Position numbers and translations under genes: made by a program
Shown: piece after piece, positions 52,360-62,042 of the stretch
How the letters are laid out: every line of letters starts with the position of its first letter
Position numbering within the stretch: position 1 is the stretch's first letter
Source of the DNA: Streptomyces rhizosphaerihabitans
Lineage (GTDB): Bacteria > Actinomycetota > Actinomycetes > Streptomycetales > Streptomycetaceae
Direction: 5' to 3'
DNA length: 64,000 nucleotides
Assembly: GCF_025399795.1 (NCBI RefSeq)
Contig: NZ_JAODTZ010000007.1
Span: forward strand, 186,001 to 250,000
The notes under the pieces: generated by a model
Seen by the model: the letters and a program-made list of their open reading frames with translations, nothing else
Databases searched by the model: none
What the model was told of the DNA's origin: nothing

Positions 52360-53733
52360 TCACGCCCCCAGCGCGCGCGACACCACGTAGATCAGCAGTC
52401 CGGCCAGTGAGCCGACCACCGTGCCGTTGATCCGGATGAACTGCAGGTCGCGGCCGATGTTCGCCTCGATCTTCCGGGTCGTGTGCTCGGCGTCCCAGCC
52501 CGCGACCGTGTCCGTGATGAGCGAGGTGATCTCCTTGCGGTACGTCGTCACGACGTACACCGCGGCGCCCTCCACCCAGCTGTCGACCTTGGCCTGGAGC
52601 TTGGGCTCGGTGGCCATCCGGGCGCCGAGGGACAGCAGGGAGGCGCGCACGCGCAGCCGCAGTTCACTGCGCTCGTCCTCGGCCGCGGACACGATCATCG
52701 ACCGTACGGCCGTCCACGCGGAGGCGATCAGGTCCTGGACCTCGCCGCGGCCCAGCACCTCGCCCTTGAGTCGCTCGACGCGCGCGCGGGTGTCGGTGTC
52801 GGACTGGAGATCGGAGGCGAAGTCGGTGAGGAACCGGTCGAGTGCGCCGCGGGCCGGATGGGACGGGGAGTCGCGCATCTCGGTGACGAAGCGGAGCAGT
52901 TCCTTGTAGACGCGCTCGCCGACCTTCTTGTCGACGAAGCGGGGGGTCCAGCCGGGTGCGCCGCCCTGGACCGCGTCCATCACCTGCTCGTCGTGGAACA
53001 CCAGCCAGTCGTGGGCGCGGGTGACCACCAGGTCGACGAACCGTCTGTGCCCGCCGTCCGCGACGATCTTCTCCAGCATCTTCCCTATGCCGGGGGCGAT
53101 CTCCTGGGCGTCGGCGCGACGGGTGATCGCCTCCCCGACCACGGCCTGGACGTCGGAGTCCCTGAGGACGGTCAGCGCGCCTCTGAGCGCGGCGGCCAGT
53201 TCGGCCGTGACCCGGTCCGCGTGGTCCGGATCGGCGAGCCAGGCTCCCAGCCTGCTGCCGATGCCCACCGCGCGCAGCCGCTGCCGGACGACCTCCTCGG
53301 AGAGGAAGTTCTCGCCGACGAACTCGCCCAGCGAGACGCCCAGCTGATCCTTCTTCTTGGGGATGATCGCGGTGTGCGGAATGGGCAGGCCGAGCGGGTG
53401 CCGGAAGAGGGCCGTGACCGCGAACCAGTCGGCCAGCGCGCCGACCATGCCCGCCTCGGCGGCCGCCGCGACATAGCCGGCCCAGGCGCCCGCGCCTTCG
53501 TGCGAGGCCCATTTGGCCAGCACGTAGACGAGGGCGACGAAGAGCAGCAGGCCGGTGGCGGTCGCCTTCATCCGGCGCACTCCGCGGCGCTTCTCCTCGT
53601 CGGCGGGGCTGAAGGTGTTCATCGCCCTGCCCGGCGGTCCGGCGGCCGGCCCCGCGTTCACGGCGTTCGTGGCGGTGCCGGGACGGGCATGCTGCTCCAT
53701 GTCGTCCGCTTCACCCGAATTCGTGCGTTCCAT
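52360..53733 (-). CDS. DUF445-family membrane protein
   Basis: A 457-aa protein with DUF445 features: AAAAEAGMVGALADWFAVTALFRHPLGLPIPHTAIIPKKKDQLG and a long helical region ending in a C-terminal membrane segment (FIRINGTVVGSLAGLLIYVVSRAL). One N-terminal helix (about 57-78) plus one at the end. Function unknown; the family is common in bacteria. ATG 53733; ATG 53700 is an alternative. Confidence 0.92.
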   Translation of the reverse strand: MERTNSGEADDMEQHARPGTATNAVNAGPAAGPPGRAMNTFSPADEEKRRGVRRMKATATGLLLFVALVYVLAKWASHEGAGAWAGYVAAAAEAGMVGALADWFAVTALFRHPLGLPIPHTAIIPKKKDQLGVSLGEFVGENFLSEEVVRQRLRAVGIGSRLGAWLADPDHADRVTAELAAALRGALTVLRDSDVQAVVGEAITRRADAQEIAPGIGKMLEKIVADGGHRRFVDLVVTRAHDWLVFHDEQVMDAVQGGAPGWTPRFVDKKVGERVYKELLRFVTEMRDSPSHPARGALDRFLTDFASDLQSDTDTRARVERLKGEVLGRGEVQDLIASAWTAVRSMIVSAAEDERSELRLRVRASLLSLGARMATEPKLQAKVDSWVEGAAVYVVTTYRKEITSLITDTVAGWDAEHTTRKIEANIGRDLQFIRINGTVVGSLAGLLIYVVSRALGA

Positions 53734-53962
53734 TCACTCCACCCGTTTCGCAGGCCCCGTCGCGCCCCGTACACATTGTCCCTTTCTCCCTCTCTTCCTG
53801 ACCGACTCCTGGAACGACACAGGAGTTCCCGGCGTCTGTTCGGATGGGGAATCGACCAGGGGGTCCCCTAGGGGGCGTGTCGGAGTTCTGCCACCCCATG
53901 ACCCATCATGGGGTGATCGCATCGGAGCCCGGGGCTCCCTCGTTCGAGGAGAAACGCACCGC

Positions 53963-55294
53963 ATGACCAAGCGTCACGGCTATGGCCTGCTCGCCGCGGT
54001 CCTCGCCGTGGTCGTGGTCCTTTCCGCGGCCATCTACTTCGGTGTCGCGGCCGGCGACGGCAGTGCCGCGAGGACAGACGTCGCCGGTGGCCGCACGTCA
54101 CACAACGCCGCCGCCCCCGCCTCCACCGGCACCTGGGTCGGTGCCTGGGCGGCCTCCCCGGTCGGAGCCGAGCCCGGCACGGAGTCGAGCGGACTGGCGG
54201 GCCGCTCCGTACGCAACGTGGTCCACGCGGCCGTCGGGGGTACGAGTGCCCGCATCACGCTGTCCAATCTCTACGGGCGGCAGCCGCTGGTCATCACGCA
54301 CGCCACGATCGCCGTCGCCGCGACCGCGAACAACGCCGCCGCCACGGCCGACACCATGCGCCGCCTCACCTTCGGCGGAGCCACGGCGGTCGTGGTCCCG
54401 TCCGGCGGACAGGTGAAGAGCGACGCCGTGCCCGTCCGTATCCCGCACGGGGTGGACGTCCTCGTGACGACGTACTCGCCGACCCCGTCCGGTCCGGTCA
54501 CCTACCACCCGCGCGCACGGCAGATCTCGTACGTGGCCGCCGGCGACCGCACCGAGGACGTGAGCGCCGCCCCGTACACCGAACAGAGCCCGTACTGGCG
54601 TTACTTGACCGCGCTCGACGTGCTCAGCGACGAGGCCACGGGCACCGTCGTCGTCCTCGGCGACTCGCTCACCGACGGCGTCACCTCCACCGTGGGGGCC
54701 AACCGCCGCTGGACGGACGTCCTTTCGGAGCGGCTGCACGCGTCGGCCGGATCCGGCGCCACGCCCCGCTACAGCGTCGTCAACCAGGGCATCAGCGGGA
54801 ACCGGGTCCTCGCCGCGGGCTCCGGCCAGCGGGCCGACAGCCCCAGCGGGCTGAGCCGGTTCGGACGCGACGTGCTCGACCGGACGAACGTCAGGGCCGT
54901 CGTCATCGACCTCGGTGTCAACGACATCCTGCGCAACCCGAACCAGGTCGACCCACGCACCGTCACCGACGGCCTCCGGACCCTGGTGCGCCGGGCGCAC
55001 GCCCACGGACTGCGGGTGGTCGGCGCCACTTTGATGCCCTTCCAGGGGCACCGCGGGTACACGGACGCGCGGGAGGCCGTACGCCAGGCCGTGAACGCGG
55101 AGATCCGGGCCGGGAAGGTGTACGACGCCGTCGTCGACTTCGACCTCGCGCTGCGGGACCCGTACAACCCGCGCCGGCTGCGGACCGACTACGACTCGGG
55201 CGATCACCTGCACCCCAGCGACAAGGGGTTCCGGCGGATGGCCGACGTGTTCGACCTGTCGGACCTGAAGGGGTCGGCCCCGGCGGAGCTGTGA
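53963..55294 (+). CDS. Secreted SGNH/GDSL-family esterase
   Basis: A 443-aa exported hydrolase. N-terminal helix (AAVLAVVVVLSAAIYFGVAAG) for export or anchoring, a beta-sandwich-like region (100-220), then the SGNH domain: VVLGDSLTDG (nucleophile Ser), GISGNR, DLGVNDIL and DHLHPSDKGF (catalytic Asp/His). It cleaves an ester of unknown carbohydrate or lipid. GAGGAG precedes ATG 53963. Confidence 0.92.
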   Translation: MTKRHGYGLLAAVLAVVVVLSAAIYFGVAAGDGSAARTDVAGGRTSHNAAAPASTGTWVGAWAASPVGAEPGTESSGLAGRSVRNVVHAAVGGTSARITLSNLYGRQPLVITHATIAVAATANNAAATADTMRRLTFGGATAVVVPSGGQVKSDAVPVRIPHGVDVLVTTYSPTPSGPVTYHPRARQISYVAAGDRTEDVSAAPYTEQSPYWRYLTALDVLSDEATGTVVVLGDSLTDGVTSTVGANRRWTDVLSERLHASAGSGATPRYSVVNQGISGNRVLAAGSGQRADSPSGLSRFGRDVLDRTNVRAVVIDLGVNDILRNPNQVDPRTVTDGLRTLVRRAHAHGLRVVGATLMPFQGHRGYTDAREAVRQAVNAEIRAGKVYDAVVDFDLALRDPYNPRRLRTDYDSGDHLHPSDKGFRRMADVFDLSDLKGSAPAEL

Positions 55295-55321
55295 TCGGTC
55301 GGCCCCGGCGGAGCTGTGATC
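55272..55321. repeat. Perfect 25-bp tandem duplication spanning the esterase stop codon
   Basis: GGTCGGCCCCGGCGGAGCTG plus TGATC occurs at 55272 and again at 55297 without change. The first copy encodes the last residues and stop. Confidence 0.95.
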
Positions 55322-55453
55322 GCCGGAGGCCGACGGCCCACGACCAACGGAAGATCAGCGGCCCCGTACCGGCTCCGGACGGCTGAGACCCCGGAGATAC
55401 CCGGACGTCAGCGAACCCGGATGCCGCCTGCAGCCAACGGCCCTGTGCGCCAA

Positions 55454-55503
55454 CGGAGTTCAGCGGTCGCCGTCCCGGTACCGGAGTTCAGTAGTTGCCG
55501 TCG
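55454..55503. repeat. 28-bp duplication of the DUF1707 gene 3' end
   Basis: CGGAGTTCAGTAGTTGCCGTC at the gene's end and CGGAGTTCAGCGGTCGCCGTC 28 bp downstream match at 18 of 21 positions; a further drifted copy is near 55399. Confidence 0.7.
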
Positions 55504-56339
55504 CGCCGCCGGTGGCGGTCCTCCCGGCGTTCCCGGTGCCGCTCCCTGCGCTCCTCATGGCGTTGGCGGCGGTCCTCGTGGCGATCGCGGATCAGGTCGC
55601 GGACGTCGTCGAGCGCGTCGTACGCGTCGCCGAGGCCCCCGCCCTGCGAACCCTGCAGCTCCTTGCGGGCCTCCCTGCGCTCCAGCTTCTCCTGGCGGCG
55701 CTCCTCCTTGAGGCGCTGGCGCTCGGCACGGGTGAGTTTGCGCTCGACGCCGACACCGCCCCAGAACGCGAAGCCCGTGACGATCACCCGGGGCGCCCCG
55801 GGGTCGCCGGCCTGATCCGACTCGCGGTGGTCGAAACCGCCCATGATGCCGATGCCGCGGACGACGACCTCGACGCCGGGCGGCACGATCACGTTCATCC
55901 CGCCCATGACCGCGACGCAGTTGATGACGACCTCGCGGTCCGCGAAGTTCGCCTCGCGCAGGTCGATCTCGCCTCCGCCCATGAACGCGAAGGTGTTGAA
56001 GCGCTTCGGCACCGTCCAGCGGCCCTTGCGCTCGAAGCCGGACAGGATCGCCACGCCCCACGAGGACGAGCCCTCGCCACCGACGATACGAGAGCCCCAA
56101 CTCCCATCGTCCACCGGCTGCTTGACCATGGAGACACGAGCGGTCGGGGCCGCGCCCGGGAGATCGCGGGTGATCGGCGCCAACTCCCCGTAGGTACGGG
56201 CCGCGTACGTCGCCTCCAGCCGCTCCTCGAACTCCTCCATGTCGAGACGGCCCTCCGCGAGGGCGTCCCTCAGCTGTTCGGAGACTCGTTCACGATCGGC
56301 GTCGGAGGCGCGCAGCTCCGGGAGTTCGTCGTCGGTCAT
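55488..56339 (-). CDS. DUF1707/LiaF-like domain protein
   Basis: A 283-aa protein: N-terminal DUF1707 (LRASDADRERVSEQLRDALAEGRLDMEEFEERLEATYAART), a LiaF-like beta domain (RFNTFAFMGGGEIDLREANFADREVVINCVAVMGGMNVIVPPG) and a highly charged C-terminal stretch (RHEDRRQRHEERRERHRERREDRHRRRDGNY, about 253-283). Related proteins act near the cell envelope in stress sensing. No membrane segment seen. ATG 56339. Confidence 0.88.
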   Translation of the reverse strand: MTDDELPELRASDADRERVSEQLRDALAEGRLDMEEFEERLEATYAARTYGELAPITRDLPGAAPTARVSMVKQPVDDGSWGSRIVGGEGSSSWGVAILSGFERKGRWTVPKRFNTFAFMGGGEIDLREANFADREVVINCVAVMGGMNVIVPPGVEVVVRGIGIMGGFDHRESDQAGDPGAPRVIVTGFAFWGGVGVERKLTRAERQRLKEERRQEKLERREARKELQGSQGGGLGDAYDALDDVRDLIRDRHEDRRQRHEERRERHRERREDRHRRRDGNY

Positions 56340-56404
56340 GGACAGCAGCCTACGAGTTCCCCCGCCCGCGGGCCATCCGGCCCACCCTTCCGGCAGCCTC
56401 CGCC

Positions 56405-56444
56405 ACGAGACCCTCTTCCCGGCTACGAGCCCGTCTTCCCGGCG
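56405..56444. repeat. 20-bp duplication of the ABC ATPase 3' end
   Basis: ACGAGACCCTCTTCCCGGCT (56405) and ACGAGCCCGTCTTCCCGGCG (56425) follow each other; the second encodes the last residues, and the stop lies at their junction. Confidence 0.75.
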
Positions 56445-57517
56445 TACATACGGCTGATGACCGCCTCGATGTCCGGCTCCCGCACCGAGAGGTCCACCAG
56501 CGGGTACTCCGCCGCGATCCGCGCCACCAGCGGAGCCGCCGACCGGGCGGCGGGGAAGGCCAGCCACTGCCGCGGCCCCTCCACCTTCACCACCCGCGCC
56601 GACTCCACCTCGATCGGCGGCAGTTCCCGCTCCAGGTCCACGACCAGGGTCCGCTCGCTCTCCCCCACCTCGTGCAGCCCGCTCAGCGCACCGTCGTACA
56701 TCAGCCGCCCGTGGTCGATGACCATCACCCGCCGGCACAGCTGCTCGATGTCGGTGAGATCGTGCGTGGTGAGCAGGACGGTCGTGCCGCGCTCGGCGTT
56801 CAGGTCCCGCAGGAACTCCCGGACCCGCACCTTGCTGACCACGTCGAGCCCGATCGTCGGCTCGTCGAGGTAGAGCACCTCGGGATCGTGCAGCAGGGCC
56901 GCCGCGATGTCGCCGCGCATCCGCTGCCCCAGCGACAGTTGCCGCACGGGAACGTCCAACAGGGCGCCCAGATCGAGGAGTTCGACACAGCGGTCGAGGT
57001 TCTCCCGGAAACGCGCGTCCGGGACGCGGTACATGCGATGCATCAGCCGGTAGGAGTCGATCAGCGGGAGGTCCCACCACAGCGTCGTACGCTGCCCGAA
57101 CACGACCCCGATCCGGCGGGCGACACGGGTGCGCTCGCGGGACGGGTCGAGACCGGCGACCCGCAGCCGGCCGCCGGACGGGGTGAGGATGCCGGTGAGC
57201 ATCTTGATGGTGGTCGACTTCCCGGCGCCGTTCGGCCCGATGTAGCCGACCATCTCGCCGCGCGCCACGGTGAAGGAGATCGAGTCGACGGCCCGCACCT
57301 GACGGCGCTCACTGCGCAGGAAGCCCGTCTTCTTGCGCACGTCGAAGACCTTCTCGACGCCGTCGAGCTCGATGAAACCGGCCTCCGGGCCCGCTGCCCC
57401 GCCCGTCCCCGGGCCCACTGCACCGCCTGTCTCCGGGCCCGTTTCCCCGCCTGTCTCCGGGCCGGCTTCCCCGCCCGGAGTGGTGAATTCGCTGTTTCCG
57501 GCGATGGCCACGCCCAT
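56423..57517 (-). CDS. ABC exporter ATP-binding protein (ABC-2/DUF990 type)
   Basis: A 364-aa ATPase: Walker A GPNGAGKST, Q-loop FGQRTTLWWDLP, signature LSLGQRMR, Walker B VLYLDEPTIGLD and LTTHDL. Residues about 13-45 are a tandem repeat (AGPETGGETGPETGGA) of 24 bp before the ATPase fold. It is the last gene of the three-gene leftward exporter operon, 4 bp after the second permease. ATG 57517. Confidence 0.93.
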   Translation of the reverse strand: MGVAIAGNSEFTTPGGEAGPETGGETGPETGGAVGPGTGGAAGPEAGFIELDGVEKVFDVRKKTGFLRSERRQVRAVDSISFTVARGEMVGYIGPNGAGKSTTIKMLTGILTPSGGRLRVAGLDPSRERTRVARRIGVVFGQRTTLWWDLPLIDSYRLMHRMYRVPDARFRENLDRCVELLDLGALLDVPVRQLSLGQRMRGDIAAALLHDPEVLYLDEPTIGLDVVSKVRVREFLRDLNAERGTTVLLTTHDLTDIEQLCRRVMVIDHGRLMYDGALSGLHEVGESERTLVVDLERELPPIEVESARVVKVEGPRQWLAFPAARSAAPLVARIAAEYPLVDLSVREPDIEAVISRMYAGKTGS

Positions 57518-57521
57518 TCCC

Positions 57522-58433
57522 CTAACTTCCCGTACTCCGGTACGCGCGCAGCCCCGCGCGCCAGGCGACCCCGGCCAGCGCGCAGCAGCCCGCCGCCACG
57601 AGTGGTGGTGCGAACGCGACCCACGTCGGCAGGTCGAGCGGATAGGGCCGCCCCAGCACATACAGCGCGGGCAGCCAGTTGACGAAGGCGAGCGGAAGGA
57701 CGAAGGTCACCCCGCGCAGCAGGTCCTTGGAGAAGACGCTCGGCGGGTACTGCAGGAGCGTATTGCCCCCGTACGTGAAGGAGTTCTGCACCTCGGAGGC
57801 GTCCTGTGCGACGAACTGGAACGCCCCGCCCGCCACGAACACCGCCGCGAAGATCGCTCCGCCGCTGAGCAGCGTCATCGGGATCATCAGCACCTTGAGC
57901 GGCGTCCAGTGGATGTCGAGGACGGCGAGGGCGTATCCGAGGACGAGCAGCCCCTGGGTGATCCGGCCGAGGCGGCGCAGCGCGAAGCGGTCCGCCGCGA
58001 CCTGCGCGAGCACGGGCACAGGACGCACCAGGAGCGTGTCGAGGGTGCCGTCGCGCACCCGGCGCCCGAGCCGGTCCATCGAGCCGAGCCCCAGGTCCGC
58101 GAGCCCGAAGGCGGTACCGGACAGCCCGTAGAGCAGGGCGACCTCGGGCAGGCTGTAGCCGCCGATCCGGTCGACCTGCGAGAACATCAGCAGGATCGCC
58201 ACGAAGTCGAGGGCGGTCGCCGCGAAGTTCCCGAAGGCGGTCATCGCGAAGGAGGCCCGGTAGGCCATCGTGGAACGGATCCACATCGCGGTGATCAGCC
58301 GGTAGGCACGCAGCCCGTCCCGCAGCCGCTCGTACGCCCCCTGCCGCTCGAAGGGGTGAGAATCCGCCGCGCGGCCCGTCTCGCCCAGGGGGCCGGCCAC
58401 GACCCGCGTCCCGTGCTCCACCGAGTCAGCCAC
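57522..58433 (-). CDS. ABC-2 (DUF990-type) permease
   Basis: A 303-aa membrane protein with six helices after a hydrophilic N-terminus: RLITAMWIRSTMAYRASFAMTAFGNFAATAL and RRVRDGTLDTLLVRPVPVLAQVAADRFALRR are the DUF990 pattern. Start GTG 58433 overlaps the upstream gene by 8 bp. Substrate unknown. Confidence 0.9.
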   Translation of the reverse strand: MADSVEHGTRVVAGPLGETGRAADSHPFERQGAYERLRDGLRAYRLITAMWIRSTMAYRASFAMTAFGNFAATALDFVAILLMFSQVDRIGGYSLPEVALLYGLSGTAFGLADLGLGSMDRLGRRVRDGTLDTLLVRPVPVLAQVAADRFALRRLGRITQGLLVLGYALAVLDIHWTPLKVLMIPMTLLSGGAIFAAVFVAGGAFQFVAQDASEVQNSFTYGGNTLLQYPPSVFSKDLLRGVTFVLPLAFVNWLPALYVLGRPYPLDLPTWVAFAPPLVAAGCCALAGVAWRAGLRAYRSTGS

Positions 58434-59226
58434 CCTGCACCACCACCCTCCGTGTGGCCACCGACTGGACCAGCCGCCCGGCCGCGAGCAGTCCCACCGC
58501 CCAGGAGGCCTGAACCGCGTACGTGCCCAGCGGGTCGGCCGTGCCGAGCAGGACGTCCACGGGCGCCTGGATCAGCGACGACCAGGGCAGTGCCCGTACG
58601 ACCTCGCCGAGGGCGCCCGGGAAGACGTTCAGCGGCAGCAGCATCCCCGAGCAGAAGATCCCGGCGATGGAGGTCAACTGCGCCACCCCCGCGCCGTCGA
58701 GCAGCCAGAACGCGGACAGCGCCACCAGAAAACGGATCGCGAACCCGACGACCACCCCGAGCACGACCGCGACCAGGAAGGCGAGCCAGGCCAGCGGATT
58801 CGAGGGCAGCGCCAGGTCGAAGACGAGCGCACCGAAGACGAGCGGAACCACTCCACGGCCCAGCAGGTGGAACAGCGCCCGGCCGACGTCCTGCGCGAGC
58901 CACCACATCTGGAGGTCGGCCGGCCGGTACAGGTCGATCGCGATGTCACCCGTACGGATGCGCTCGATCAGCTCGTCCTCGAAGCCGCCGCCCAACACCG
59001 CGACCACCATCAGCAGCGCCTGACTGACCCACACATAGCTCAGTGCCTGCGCCTGGTCGTAGCCGCCGAGGTGCGGTTTGGTGTCCCACAGAGCGATGAA
59101 CAGGTACGCCAGGATCAGCCCGAAGACCGTGTTGGTGAAGACACCCGCCGCGGTGGCCGTCCGATAGGTGGCGTAACGCCGGAACCCGCTTCCCACGACA
59201 GCCGCGTACAGCCGCGCTGTGCCCAC
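58426..59226 (-). CDS. ABC-2 (DUF990-type) permease, first gene of the exporter operon
   Basis: A 266-aa permease paralogue of the previous gene with six hydrophobic segments and IERIRTGDIAIDLYRPADLQMWWLAQD, the counterpart of the other subunit's RDGTLDTLLVRPV region. GTG 59226 with AGGGA upstream is the likely start. Together the three genes form a heteromeric exporter with one ATPase type. Confidence 0.88.
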   Translation of the reverse strand: MGTARLYAAVVGSGFRRYATYRTATAAGVFTNTVFGLILAYLFIALWDTKPHLGGYDQAQALSYVWVSQALLMVVAVLGGGFEDELIERIRTGDIAIDLYRPADLQMWWLAQDVGRALFHLLGRGVVPLVFGALVFDLALPSNPLAWLAFLVAVVLGVVVGFAIRFLVALSAFWLLDGAGVAQLTSIAGIFCSGMLLPLNVFPGALGEVVRALPWSSLIQAPVDVLLGTADPLGTYAVQASWAVGLLAAGRLVQSVATRRVVVQGG

Positions 59227-59426
59227 AACCCGTCCCTTTCCTGAGCGTTGAGCCAAAACGCAGGAGCCTAGCCCCGGCCCGGCGAGGCCCGCCAGGCATT
59301 TTCCGGCGCGACGCGTGCCGGGATCGGGGAACGGAACGCATGGTGCGAGAGTCTTCAGGAGGGGACGTACAAGGCGTACGAGGGCGTATGGGAACGTACG
59401 ACGCGAAACAGGAGTCCGGCGAACAG

Positions 59427-61931
59427 ATGAGCGACGAGCCGCAGCAGCGCAGCCAGGGCTGGGCACCCAGGGAACCGGAAACGGGCCCCCGCCCGGCCCC
59501 GGCCACCGCGGCGGGACCGCAGACAGGACCGCGGACAGGCAAGCCCGGCAAGAATCCGAAGCGGAAACAGAGGCCGAAGCGGACCGGTCTGCGCAGGCTC
59601 GTCCCGACCTGGCGCATGCTGCTCGGCACGGTCCTCGGCACGGTGCTGCTCCTGGCCGGCCTCTTCGCGCTCGGCTACTTCCTCGTCAGGATCCCGTCCG
59701 CGAACGCCGCCGCGATCAAGCAGAGCAACGTCTATCTCTACGCCGACGGCAGCCAGCTCGCCCGCGACGGAGACGTCAACCGCGAGAACGTCTCGCTCGC
59801 GCAGATCTCCAAGGACGCCCAGCACGCCACGCTCGCCGCCGAGGACCGCGACTTCTACAGCGAGTCCGCGATCGACCCCAAGGCGATGCTCCGCGCCGGC
59901 TGGAACACGGCCACCGGCAAGGGCAGGCAGTCCGGCTCGACGATCACCCAGCAGTACGTCAAGAACTACTACCTGGGCCAGGAACAGACCGTCACCCGGA
60001 AGGTGAAGGAGTTCTTCATCTCCATCAAGCTCGACCGGGAGAAGAGCAAGGACGACATCCTCGAGGGCTACCTCAACACCAGCTACTACGGCCGCAACGC
60101 CTACGGCATCCAGGCCGCGGCCCAGGCCTACTACGGCGTGAACGCCAGGGACCTGACCGTCGGCCAGGGCGCCTACCTCGCCGCCCTGCTCAACGCGCCC
60201 AGCGAGTACGACGTGATCGCGCACCCCGAGAACAAGGCCGCGGCCCTCGCCCGCTGGAACTACGTCCTCGACGGCATGGTCAAGCAGAAGTGGCTGACCC
60301 GGGCCGCGCGCGACCGCGTCGCCTTCCCGGCGCCCAGACAGGCCAAGGGCTCGGCGGGCCTGTCGGGCCAGCGCGGCTACCTCGTGCAGGCCGTCAACGA
60401 CTATCTGACCTCGAACAAGATCGTCGACGAGGACACTCTCACCAGCGGCGGCTACCGCATCACGACCACACTCCAGAAGTCCAAGCAGGACGCCTTCGTG
60501 AGGGCCGTCGACGACCAGGTGATGGACCAGCTCGACAAGAAGAACCGCAAGGCCGACACCTACGTCCGCGCCGGCGGCGTCGCCATCGACCCCTCCAGCG
60601 GCAAGGTCCTCGCCATGTACGGCGGAATCGACTACACCAAGCAGTACGTCAACAACGCGACCCGCCGCGACTACCAGGTCGGCTCCACCTTCAAGCCGTT
60701 CGTCTTCACCTCGGCCGTCCAGAACGGCTCGGGGACCCAGGACGGCCGCGCCATCACCCCGAACACCGTCTACGACGGCACCGACCAGCGCCCCGTGCAG
60801 GGCTGGAACGGCGGCTCCTACGCACCGGAGAACGAGGACGGCGTCTCGTACGGTGGCATCTCCGTCCGCACCGCCACCGACAAGTCCGTCAACTCGGTGT
60901 ACGCGCAGATGGCCGTCGACGTCGGCCCCGCCGAGGTGGAGAAGACCGCCGTGGCCCTCGGCCTCCCCGCCGGCACCCCCGACCTGACTGCCTCCCCGTC
61001 CATCGCGCTCGGTCCGGCCACCGCCAGTGTCCTCGACATGGCGGAGGCGTACGCCACGCTCGCCAACCACGGCAGACACGGCACGTACACGCTCGTCGGG
61101 AAGATCACCAAGGACGGCTCGGAGGACGTGAAGCTGCCGGCCCGGGACGTCCGGCCGAGCGCCCGGCAGGTGGTGAGCCGCGAGGCCGCCGACACGACGA
61201 CCTCCATGCTCCAGAGCGTCGTCGACGGCGGCACCGGGCAGGCGGCGCAGGACGCCGGCCGGCCCGCCGCGGGCAAGACCGGCACGGCGGAGGAGGACAC
61301 GGCCGCCTGGTTCGCCGGCTACACCCCCGACCTCGCCACGGTCGTCTCCGTGATGGGCCAGGACCCCGACACCGGGGCCCACAAGTCCCTGTACGGCGCC
61401 CTCGGACAGTCCCGCATCAACGGCGGCGGCTACCCCGCGCAGATCTGGGCCCAGTTCACCCAGGACGCCCTGGACGGAACCGAGGCCTCGGACTTCGACC
61501 TCCAGCTCCAGCCGGGCTCGGAGGAACCGGACGGCACCGAGTACGACCCCGGTGATCCGGCCGTCACCGACGGCCAGGACGCCGGCGGCACCACGGACGG
61601 CGGCCAGGACGAGAACGGCACCCAGGGCGGGGCCAACGGCAGCACACCGGCGTCGACGAACGGTCAGACGCAGGGCCAGGGCCACACCCAGGGCCAGACC
61701 AGCGGCCGGACCCAGGGCCAGACCCAGGGGCAGACCACCGGCGGCACCAACGCCTCCGGCGGAACCACGACCGGCACCACCGGTGGCACCACCACGGACG
61801 GCGGTACCACCGGATCCACGACGTCCGGCGGCACCACGACCGATGGCGGCACCACTGACGGCAGCATCATGGGCACGACAGCCGGCCAGGGACCACTGAG
61901 CGGCCTCGCACCCAGGAAACAGAAACACTGA
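59427..61931 (+). CDS. Class A penicillin-binding protein (glycosyltransferase-transpeptidase)
   Basis: A bifunctional cell-wall synthase of about 834 aa. Cytoplasmic basic tail, one helix (LLGTVLGTVLLLAGLFALGYFLV), GT51 glycosyltransferase with Glu139 (AAEDRDFYSE), QSGSTITQQYVKNYYL and EGYLNTSYYG, then transpeptidase with Ser420-x-x-Lys (GSTFKPF), SVN (487-489) and KTGTAEE (Lys617). The last 130 residues are a Gly/Thr/Gln tail of tandem repeats (TQGQTQGQ, TTDGGTTG). Start uncertain: ATG 59340, 59388 or 59427; I use 59427. It stands alone, divergent from the ABC exporter. Confidence 0.93.
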   Translation: MSDEPQQRSQGWAPREPETGPRPAPATAAGPQTGPRTGKPGKNPKRKQRPKRTGLRRLVPTWRMLLGTVLGTVLLLAGLFALGYFLVRIPSANAAAIKQSNVYLYADGSQLARDGDVNRENVSLAQISKDAQHATLAAEDRDFYSESAIDPKAMLRAGWNTATGKGRQSGSTITQQYVKNYYLGQEQTVTRKVKEFFISIKLDREKSKDDILEGYLNTSYYGRNAYGIQAAAQAYYGVNARDLTVGQGAYLAALLNAPSEYDVIAHPENKAAALARWNYVLDGMVKQKWLTRAARDRVAFPAPRQAKGSAGLSGQRGYLVQAVNDYLTSNKIVDEDTLTSGGYRITTTLQKSKQDAFVRAVDDQVMDQLDKKNRKADTYVRAGGVAIDPSSGKVLAMYGGIDYTKQYVNNATRRDYQVGSTFKPFVFTSAVQNGSGTQDGRAITPNTVYDGTDQRPVQGWNGGSYAPENEDGVSYGGISVRTATDKSVNSVYAQMAVDVGPAEVEKTAVALGLPAGTPDLTASPSIALGPATASVLDMAEAYATLANHGRHGTYTLVGKITKDGSEDVKLPARDVRPSARQVVSREAADTTTSMLQSVVDGGTGQAAQDAGRPAAGKTGTAEEDTAAWFAGYTPDLATVVSVMGQDPDTGAHKSLYGALGQSRINGGGYPAQIWAQFTQDALDGTEASDFDLQLQPGSEEPDGTEYDPGDPAVTDGQDAGGTTDGGQDENGTQGGANGSTPASTNGQTQGQGHTQGQTSGRTQGQTQGQTTGGTNASGGTTTGTTGGTTTDGGTTGSTTSGGTTTDGGTTDGSIMGTTAGQGPLSGLAPRKQKH

Positions 61932-61967
61932 CCGGGCTCAGGACCGCAAGGGCGGCTGTCGGTCCGG

Positions 61968-62039
61968 CCGCCGGACCGACGGCCGGACCAGAGGCCGATC
62001 CGACCGCCGTACCGACAGCCGGACCGGAGGCCGTTCCGG
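61968..62039. repeat. 36-bp tandem repeat downstream of the bcp gene
   Basis: Two units (CCGCCGGACCGACGGCCGGA... and CCGCCGTACCGACAGCCGGA...) begin at 61968 and 62004, filling the space between the convergent PBP and bcp genes. Confidence 0.75.
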
Positions 62040-62042
62040 CGG

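Noticed and set aside
59355..61928. 857-codon open frame opposite the penicillin-binding protein
   Set aside because: It mirrors the real gene's codon pattern on the other strand, has no domains and no ribosome site; GC-rich DNA gives long antisense frames.
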